A stretch of DNA of 64,000 bases from Xestospongia muta. Lineage: Eukaryota > Porifera > Demospongiae > Haplosclerida > Petrosiidae. This document shows, piece by piece, positions 57,063-64,000 of this stretch. The notes under the pieces were generated by a model. The model did no database searches, was not told the origin of the DNA, and worked only from the letters and a program-made list of their open reading frames with translations. Position 1 is the stretch's first letter. Each line of letters begins with the position of its first letter. The translations under genes and the position numbers were made by a program. The DNA lies in assembly GCA_963693285.1 (NCBI GenBank), contig OY848918.1, positions 3,229,876 to 3,293,875 of the forward strand, written 5' to 3'.

Positions 57063-58604
57063 ATGACAGAAGGTACAGCTATTACTGTAGCTGAACAAGA
57101 GACATCTTTACCAGAAGGATACTATTTTGCGATAGAAGATGTAATCAAAGAACATGTTACAGATCTAATCCGTGCCTTCAAAGATGATCTATTGTACTAT
57201 GCTAACGAACTTTGGAGAAAACATCTTATTACAGAGCCACTTAAAAATTGCGTCTTGGAGGAAACTACTAACATGCCACCAGATCTTAGAGCTAATAAAC
57301 TTTTTATTGGTGTATATACTACAATTAAAAGTCAAACAAATGAACTCAACAGTAAAAAAGCACACGTATATCGTTTGATTTCAGTTTTAAATGAGAAAGG
57401 TGAAAACATAGCAAAAAAGATGAAGAAACAACTTAGAGAAAAATGTGTTGATTTTTTTTCTGAGCCAGTAAGGGGCAATGAGATGAGTCCTTTCTCTTAT
57501 CAAACTGAAGATTTCCCTGATGGAGGCAATAAAACAAGGTCTTCATTTGTACCTCATACTAGGACTCTCCCATCAGCTAATGTTGTACCTCCACAGTCAG
57601 GATCAAGAATGCAGCAACGACGTCACACAGATGCAAGTGGGCTAATCAACAATTTTGGATATTATTCTCAGGAGACGGATCAGGAAGTCCTTGGACAAGG
57701 TACACCAGAGTCAACTACTCACAATACTACAAGCATTCTCTTAAGTGGGCATCAGAAATTTCATGATCAGGTTACAGAATTGCAACAAATGATTCTCCTG
57801 TTAAGAGAAATCCACAACTCATCTGTTATGACCAAGGAAGTTATTGAGAGACTGATGAAGAAAGGACAAGAAGAGGAAGCAACAGACCGTGAAGAATTGA
57901 AGACAAAATTAAAGGAGGACAGCCAAGAGAAAAAAGAAATGCTTCAACAAAAAGACAGAAGAATAGCAGAACTAGAACAAGCACTAAAAAATGATCAAGA
58001 CAAAAGGGAGAAAATGTTACAGGAATCATCAATGAAGCGGGAGCAATTGTTATGTGACTCCCTCACTAAAGAAAGACAAGTGAGAATACAAGATTTGGAA
58101 AGACAACAAACTGACTTAACTGAGAGATCCAAACAACTTGAAAGACTAAGCAACCAACAGATTGAATTAGAAAGACGACAAAGTGAGGGACTCAAGAGAC
58201 TAGAGGATCTGATAACAAAGGAATTTGAGAAACTAAGTATCCATCAAACAGAATTGGAAAGTCAGCAGGCTAAAGGACTTAAACAACTAGAGGATCTGAT
58301 AACAAAGGAACTTGAGAAACTAAGTATCCATCAAACAGAATTGGAAAGTCAGCAGGCTGAAGGACTTAAACAACTAGCGAAGGAACTTGAGAAACTAAGT
58401 ATCCATCAAACAGAATTGGAAACTTGGCAGGCTGAAGGACTTAAAAAACTAGAGGATCTGATAATGAAAGAACAAAAGGAATGTGAGAAACTAAGTAAAG
58501 ATCATATAAAAGAAATTGAACGATATTTTAAACAATATTGTTTCCTAATGATTGCTGTTATTGTTACATGTATTGCTGTTCTTATCTATAGTATATCTCA
58601 TTGA
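57063..58604 (+). CDS. Array gene E1: divergent GGP-like domain, repeat coiled coil, C-terminal TM
   Basis: 513 residues, one exon, start MTEGTAIT. The N-terminal ~125 residues are the most diverged copy of the helical domain (YYANELWRKHLITEPLKNCV, HVYRLISVLNEKGENIAKKM; the GGP motif has become EKG). The linker has P/S-rich parts. From about 240 to 485 there is a long charged coiled coil that includes near-identical repeats of LSIHQTELESQQAEGLKQLE spaced 29 and 25 residues apart, followed by a degenerate copy. It ends in a single span (FLMIAVIVTCIAVLIYSI) and SH. A tail-anchored coiled-coil protein is predicted; function unknown. Confidence 0.8.
   Translation: MTEGTAITVAEQETSLPEGYYFAIEDVIKEHVTDLIRAFKDDLLYYANELWRKHLITEPLKNCVLEETTNMPPDLRANKLFIGVYTTIKSQTNELNSKKAHVYRLISVLNEKGENIAKKMKKQLREKCVDFFSEPVRGNEMSPFSYQTEDFPDGGNKTRSSFVPHTRTLPSANVVPPQSGSRMQQRRHTDASGLINNFGYYSQETDQEVLGQGTPESTTHNTTSILLSGHQKFHDQVTELQQMILLLREIHNSSVMTKEVIERLMKKGQEEEATDREELKTKLKEDSQEKKEMLQQKDRRIAELEQALKNDQDKREKMLQESSMKREQLLCDSLTKERQVRIQDLERQQTDLTERSKQLERLSNQQIELERRQSEGLKRLEDLITKEFEKLSIHQTELESQQAKGLKQLEDLITKELEKLSIHQTELESQQAEGLKQLAKELEKLSIHQTELETWQAEGLKKLEDLIMKEQKECEKLSKDHIKEIERYFKQYCFLMIAVIVTCIAVLIYSISH
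58225..58500 (+). repeat. Intragenic coiled-coil repeats in E1
   Basis: The block AACTAAGTATCCATCAAACA begins at 58231, 58318 and 58393 (87 and 75 bases apart, both multiples of three), with a degenerate fourth copy near 58489. Recent in-frame duplication has lengthened the coiled coil. Confidence 0.9.
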
Positions 58605-58609
58605 TGTTG

Positions 58610-59470
58610 TAAAATTGTTTTGGTCATAATACTGTCAGTTATGTGTGTTGTGCTTGAACATATTCCTTTCGCACAGAAAATGATATTTGTACTATTGTGT
58701 GTCTTATGTATTTGTGTCTTTACAATCTGTTTAAGTCTATTATTAATCATCAATTGATAACCCTACAGAAGAAGACTGGCGTACCACACACGGTACAGTC
58801 TGATAATTTTGCTCCTAATATTACTATGGCATGTGCAACAGAGAAAGGGAACAATGAATCTTATCTCTTTATGAGTGCTGAAGAGACTAGTGCTACAGTT
58901 TCTCAATGTAGAACAAATGAGACTGTTACTACTACTAATAAACCAGGTACTAATCCTCCATCAGAACAGCTCAGCATGGTTAATGATAAAGAGGACAACC
59001 CATCTTACACTAATGGTCAAGAAGAATTACATGGTTTAAACAATGAAGGAACAGACACAAAGTCTTCTTGTATTCATGTACCTCAAGGTCCATCATCCTC
59101 TCAGTTACCAACACGACCTCCACAAAACAATAAAATCAAATCAGATGAACACCAACAACCTATTGCTCCTATAACACCTATTCAAGTGAGTGAGAGTATC
59201 CAACATTGATATCAAGCCAGTCCAGACAACGTTAACATTGGCATGCATAAAAGAAAACAACATATGTTTACTACATCAGGCAAAATACTCAGAGTACATC
59301 ATATTATGCTAAAGTAACTGATTTTACTAATAATACAGTCAATAATAATCAATGTATGTTGTGCTACTGAGCCTGTTCCTTTTACACACAAAATAACAGT
59401 TTACTACTGTGTGTGTTATATATTTGTGTCTGTATGATCTGTCTAAGTCTTTATTGTTATTAACAACAAG
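58610..59470 (+). pseudogene. Class A mosaic pseudogene in front of A6
   Basis: 58610-58755 and 59280-59465 resemble the A5 membrane tail. 58765-59208 is an open copy of the A6 S/T-rich linker (from TGVPHTVQSDNF to IQVSESIQH) ending in TGA. There is no GGP domain, and the tail carries stops. Confidence 0.8.
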
Positions 59471-59690
59471 TCTAAAAAAGAGTATACAAAGCAGTAGCTT
59501 TATTTATTTTTGCAGTATCCATGTTGCATAACCTTTTATAATAATTATTATTATTCATAAAGTTAATTATGTAAGACGTCATCGTATAGAACAAATCTGA
59601 TTGGTGATCCAACATTCCTGACTAAAAACTAATAATAAAACTGTGGATATAAATATTATACGTCTGTGTTAAACTGCGCAAAGATAAAAG

Positions 59691-61091
59691 ATGGCAGAAA
59701 AAAGAGACAAAACGCATTTGGAAGATGACGAACCAAGAGAACAAGACGCGGATAATTTGAAGCGAATGGAGCAAGTGATAAAGAATGTAATGAGAGATTG
59801 TCACACCATTTTATCGGCTTCACTGTCTGGCTCTTTGTCTGATTTTGCTAGCAAAATGCTATCAGAACGACTTATAACTGATTCTGTTATGAGGAAAGAG
59901 GATTTTAATGATATTATTGGAGAATATAAAGCTGGTGTGAGCACTATTTTAAACTATACTGAGTTGGAGAGATATTGTTCAAAACTACTTGATGTGCTTC
60001 GAAGTTTAGGTGGACCAGCTAAACGAGCTGCTGATTATTTGGAGAGTGAATTGAACAAGTCATTTCAGACAGAGTTTGGACACTGCTTATTTCCACAACC
60101 TCGTGAAAAGAGAATCAATTCCTCCCCATCAGTATCATCATGTCCTCCAACAACAAAGCGACCTTATGCTTCAGATGGTAACTTTTCAGAAATGAATGCA
60201 ATGCAAGATCAACCCAGTGTTACAAATAATCAAATTACAGAAGAAAGTACCTCTCCGGATCCTTCATGTCCAACGATTTCTAAATCTACTTCCTCTGTAC
60301 CAGATGGCTTTGTATCTGGGAAATCATTAGGTACAACTCTTGAAAAGCCTACAGAAGAAGACTCTGGCGTACCACACACAGTACCGTCTGATAATTTTAC
60401 TCCTGATATTACTAGGGAAACAGAGAAAGAGAATGATGAATCTTATCTCTCTATGAGTACTGAAGAGACTAGTGATACAGTTTCTCAAGGTAGAACAAAT
60501 GAGACTGTTACTACTACTAATAAACCAGACACTAATCCTCCATCAGAACAGCTCAGCATGGTTAATGATAAAGAGGACAACCCATCTTACACTAATAGCC
60601 AAGAAGAATTACGTAGTTTAAACAATGAAGGAACAGACACAAAGTCTTCTTGTACTCATGTACCTCAAGGTCCATCATCCTCTCAGTTACCAACACGACC
60701 TCCACAAAACGATAAAATCAAATCAGATGAACACCAACAACCTATTGCTCCTATAACACCTATTCAAGTAAGTGAGAGTATCCAACATCAAGCCAGTCCA
60801 GACAACATTGGGATACATAAAAGAAAACAACACGTGTTTGTTACATCAGACTCATCTCAAAGATCACATGACCAGTTATCTAATATAGAAAACAGTCAAG
60901 GTGAGAAACCTCCTAGTTCTACTCAACCACAACAAATTAATATTCTCAGTCACTTACATTGTGCTATTACTTGTCAAGGCTCATCAATGTCCTGCATAAT
61001 CTTAATCTTAGTGGTCTTGTTGATAGTAGTAGTATTGTTAATGATATTACTTTATAAATATAAGGATAGTTGTATGAATTTTTTAAATTAA
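59691..61091 (+). CDS. Array gene A6: GGP domain, S/T-rich linker, single TM tail
   Basis: 466 residues, one exon, start MAEKRDKT. The GGP domain is at about 18-125 (FASKMLSERLITDSV, IIGEYKAGVSTI, LGGPAKRAADYL). The linker is S/T-rich with the shared PDGFVSG motif. It ends in one strongly hydrophobic span (CIILILVVLLIVVVLLMILL) and YKYKDSCMNFLN, so its tail is unrelated in sequence to those of A1-A5. It has no introns and no Death-domain exons. Confidence 0.85.
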   Translation: MAEKRDKTHLEDDEPREQDADNLKRMEQVIKNVMRDCHTILSASLSGSLSDFASKMLSERLITDSVMRKEDFNDIIGEYKAGVSTILNYTELERYCSKLLDVLRSLGGPAKRAADYLESELNKSFQTEFGHCLFPQPREKRINSSPSVSSCPPTTKRPYASDGNFSEMNAMQDQPSVTNNQITEESTSPDPSCPTISKSTSSVPDGFVSGKSLGTTLEKPTEEDSGVPHTVPSDNFTPDITRETEKENDESYLSMSTEETSDTVSQGRTNETVTTTNKPDTNPPSEQLSMVNDKEDNPSYTNSQEELRSLNNEGTDTKSSCTHVPQGPSSSQLPTRPPQNDKIKSDEHQQPIAPITPIQVSESIQHQASPDNIGIHKRKQHVFVTSDSSQRSHDQLSNIENSQGEKPPSSTQPQQINILSHLHCAITCQGSSMSCIILILVVLLIVVVLLMILLYKYKDSCMNFLN

Positions 61092-61889
61092 TGTTTAATT
61101 GTGAATTGTCTGTAATGTTGTTAATTTAAGAACTATGTACTATAATTGCAGTATAAGTTTATTGTAATAATATTTACAGCCACTTTTCAGAAAAATTTGT
61201 TTAATCCAAAATTCACATTTCAAAGGTGCAGATTGACAGACATATTTGTTTGATACAACAGAGAAATAATACCTACAATCCACAGACAATCATTGTGTAT
61301 AATGTGAACATTTAAAGTGATAATGATACTGTATGAGAATGGATGACCATTGTTCAACCTTTGTGGTTAAAAGATACTATCTTAGTGATTTGCTCGTATG
61401 ACACTTGAACAGACAAGATGGTAGTATATTACTCAGTAATCTAGTTATATCAATGTAAAAAGGAAATAGAAAATTAAATTTTAAACAGTGTTTTCTCAGT
61501 GAAATAGCATATGAAAACATTGTGGGAATCAATCAAAAGAGAAGACAGTTTTGCCATTTAAATTTTGTTTATTCACATATAATAATATTCACACATTATA
61601 CATGTACATGTATTACACTAACAGATGCTCACAAGAATTCCAAGAAATATTGTGTTTACATAATGACAGTGTATCATAACATTGTAGTAAATACTCCTCC
61701 AGCACAAGAGGAAGTACATATTCCAATGTGAAACTAATGTTTAGGGTCTAGGGTTAATGTTTATTTCTTATCAATGAAATATGCACTCTTTGTGCTGTAC
61801 TAATAGCCACTACTTTAGAGCTGTACAGTTTGAGTGTTATATTTTAATAATATTCATAACACATATCTCATTATATTAATAATCCTCAC
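61092..61889. other. Intergenic, no gene seen
   Basis: It includes a 69-codon frame at 61522-61731 without recognisable features, which I do not call a gene. Confidence 0.45.
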
Positions 61890-62766
61890 TTATAGTCAGC
61901 CTCACCCCATGCCTGATTAGTCCTTGTGCTTGGTTCATCAACTGCAATATTTGTTGTTATATCTCAGGGTCCTTTCCTTTCTCCTCAAATGAACTCTCAA
62001 CAATATTGACCACAGCTGTCATAACATAGATTATTATTATTTATAAGACTATTAACAGAGAATATATAATAACATTTAGAAATTGAGCATAATTAACTTA
62101 ACTGATTAACACTCCTAGTACACTGCTCAGTAGGTGACTGTTGGTGTAAGATGAGCATTTAATAACCAAGTAGGTAAAGAATCTTCTCCTAAATCTTCTG
62201 GAGGTTGACAACATTCTTATAACTATAAATTAATAAATAATGTTTTAATTGCAAGAACTTGAGTATTTACACAATAACAATACATAAATAATTCAATAGC
62301 GTTGTTTTAATATTCATTTACACATATTATATGATAATATTCACAGTTCTTACCCGTTGGATTAATTGTAATATCTGTTGTTCTCTCTTCTCCTCAAACT
62401 CCACAAATAGCTGTCATAATATCAAGACGCTTTTCAGAACTTGAGATAGACTGTCACCATGGCTACAATGACATCACTATGTGTCATTTCATTATGATGT
62501 CATTATAGTCAAGTTACACCAAGAACCACCCAGTTATTAGAAAGTTATGATAATTTTTTTACCAGCAAGGTGAATGCAAATAGATGATAGAAGATTTATG
62601 CTACCATGGCAACAATCACCTGTTAACATAGAGGTAGGGGTAGAGAACATCCTTAGATAACATTCCCATCATATTCTCCATTACTTTCATAGCATTCTTC
62701 TCCTTCACACCTTCCAGCTGTAAATTATTCATCTCTGTTAATTTAGGAGGCATAGCTCCAACATCT
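61890..62766 (-). pseudogene. Decayed PEX19-like gene fragment (peroxisomal import receptor)
   Basis: Minus-strand pieces in transcription order: 62765-62620 (KVMENMMGMLSKDVLYP, matching the SKDVLYP signature of PEX19, then a donor), 62409-62353 (FVEFEEKREQQILQLIQR, with acceptor and donor), about 62205-62130 (QPPEDLGEDSLPTWLL, near the PEX19 end GxPPKEL) and a second, stop-containing copy of the middle piece at 62013-61890. The pieces between are missing and the joins do not keep frame, so it is probably a relic. In animals PEX19 binds peroxisomal and other tail-anchored membrane proteins. It lies head to head with D2. Confidence 0.55.
62467..62530. repeat. Second copy of the short hairpin repeat
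   Basis: AATGACATCA (62467-62476) pairs with TGATGTCATT (62495-62504). The right flank TCAAGTTACACCAAGAACCA is shared with 9482-9502. Confidence 0.5.
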
Positions 62767-62927
62767 TTGTCCGTTTTTTGACCGATTAAAGTGCATAATG
62801 ATACATTCTAAAGGAGGTTACTTTTCAGCTCCTCCTACCAAAGTTGCTTGATGGGAGGGGCTGACTTGAATTGCTTGAATGTTTATGGTTCGTAACACCC
62901 GCCCTCGCTGTCAGGTTTGAGTGATTG

Positions 62928-63377
62928 ATGGCTGAGAGAACTTGTACAAACGAAGATGAATTGAAACGTTTACGAAAAAGTCTAAAAAAAACTCTTGTTT
63001 CATGTCACGCTACCCTTGGAAATCTATTAAAGTCATCAATAGGTCCATTTGCTGACCAAATGTACCAAGCTGGTCTCATAACAGATGCTCAGCAAGATTA
63101 TATATCAATAGTTAATGCATTCAAGGCTCACATGGACTTGATGCCTACTCAAATTGAGCTTGAAAAGTGCTGTTGTAAGTTCTTAAATGCTCTAGAACAA
63201 GTCGGTGTTCCTACAGAAAAAGCAGCCAAAGAATTAGAGAAATCATGGATTGGTAATGCTAAGTCTGAAATAGGGGTTGATTTTGTAATCAGAAGACCTC
63301 AACAACCCAGTGATTGTACAGACTCAAATATTCACCCAACCAGTACAAGGTTCAGTGACCAAGATCATCAAAACTGA
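62928..63377 (+). CDS. Array gene D2: class D GGP domain, frame closes early (partial)
   Basis: 149 residues from MAERTC. The GGP domain at about 8-120 matches D1 closely (FADQMYQAGLITDAQQDY, IVNAFKAHMDLM, KFLNALEQVGVPTEKAAKEL; note GVP for GGP). The frame stops at 63375-63377. The next frame is open from here to the end of the window and encodes class A- and C-like linker, so a one-base frameshift, an unrecognised intron or real truncation are all possible. Confidence 0.7.
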   Translation: MAERTCTNEDELKRLRKSLKKTLVSCHATLGNLLKSSIGPFADQMYQAGLITDAQQDYISIVNAFKAHMDLMPTQIELEKCCCKFLNALEQVGVPTEKAAKELEKSWIGNAKSEIGVDFVIRRPQQPSDCTDSNIHPTSTRFSDQDHQN

Positions 63378-64000
63378 AGCAATTAAAGAAACTGAAGCAA
63401 TTAAAGAATCTGGAGGTAACAGATCAGAAATAATGCCACGTCTTCAACCTAAAACCCTTCCCACTTATGTTGTATTCCCCACTTCAAGCTTTTCACAAGA
63501 GTCATCTTATCAACAACCATTAGCAAATAGCAATCGGAAGCCACCCACAACCTATGACAATACAGAACAAGACTCTGGAATGCCACCTACTTCCCAAGAA
63601 GAAGAGTTTATACAATTTGCTTCACCTCCTACTAGTACTGAAGAAGGTGGTAATTATCCCTGTGATGTTACTTTACATCCTCATTCTGATAGGAAAATAG
63701 ATACCTCAACTAAACAGATACCTCAACTAAACACAGACTCAGAGGAAGGAGGACTACGACATAGAAGAGGTATTGTTGGGACAGATCTACTATCGTCGAT
63801 GACTCCTGAAGAGACAACAAATGACGAAACTTCAACTGTGAATACAAGAGATGAGATAGTAACAAAGAAATCAACTCTACCCATTACTACTACTGATAAT
63901 GAATTATTGCATAAAGAACAAGAAAGTATTATTCCAGATCCTCTATCTTCTCAACCACCAACAAACCCACGTTCTAGTAAATTTCAAACTGAAGATGTTT
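63378..64000 (+). other. Open mosaic of class A and class C linker, runs off the window
   Basis: In the frame +1 to D2 the sequence is open to base 64000. It joins a class A5 linker piece (NRKPPTTYDNTEQDSGMP, 63534 on), a class C1 tail piece (TDSEEGGLRHRRG, EETTNDETSTVNTRDEIV) and another class A piece (SIIPDPLSSQPP). The open frame over more than 200 codons suggests it is, or recently was, translated as the 3' part of D2. Confidence 0.6.

Overview
The window looks like nuclear DNA from an early-branching animal, most likely a demosponge of the Amphimedon type. It is AT-rich and compact, with introns of about 50-130 bp and GT-AG splice sites. It carries two ordinary animal genes and a run of Death-domain genes of the kind that is expanded in sponges. 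The species call is inference; I could not run a search.

Left part (1-6.5 kb): a complete seven-exon class I DYRK kinase (1121-4861, +) converges on a complete six-exon PSMD9/Nas2-type proteasome assembly chaperone (5511-6515, -). I rebuilt both exon by exon; all intron phases agree and the ends match the families. From 6.5 to 10.5 kb there is no convincing gene, only duplicated non-coding blocks and a small hairpin repeat.

Right part (10.7-64 kb): a single-strand (+) tandem array of one unnamed gene family. The unifying module is an N-terminal helical domain of about 100 residues, called here the 'GGP domain'. Its consensus is roughly FA..M...LI..V, then F..IM.(F/Y)KA, then C.K(F/L)L..L...GGP...AA..L...W. 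It looks like a death-fold (CARD/DED-like) bundle, but that is an inference. Behind it come long Ser/Thr/Pro/Gln-rich linkers, in some classes long coiled coils, and usually a C-terminal hydrophobic membrane tail. Classes by linker and tail: A (S/T-rich, 1-3 C-terminal TM segments), B (coiled coil, single TM tail), C (Q/P-rich, short coiled coil, TM), D (short coiled coil, TM), E (repeat coiled coil, TM). B3 lacks the tail.

Between 13 and 39 kb the family has been rebuilt by exon shuffling. A canonical Death domain sits on its own 300-nt exon, and every coding intron in the rebuilt genes is phase 1. The Death domain is joined to class A, class B and class C pieces (H1-H4, A2, A4). H3 acquires two Death domains. 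H1 and A2 are broken. Around the intact genes lie many fragments of family members, a 430-bp hAT transposon remnant, a decayed RecQ-helicase piece, and at least seven decayed copies of the 5' part of PSMD9 lying antisense upstream of array genes. These last show that the duplicating unit once began next to the PSMD9 promoter. At the right edge a decayed PEX19-like gene lies head to head with D2, which runs out of the window.

The architecture (N-terminal death-fold-like module, long disordered linker, C-terminal membrane anchor, with Death-domain and soluble variants) resembles membrane-anchored innate-immune or apoptosis adaptors such as MAVS. A fast-evolving, recombining family of membrane-tethered death-fold adaptors is the best candidate here for an undescribed system; its function is not shown by the sequence.
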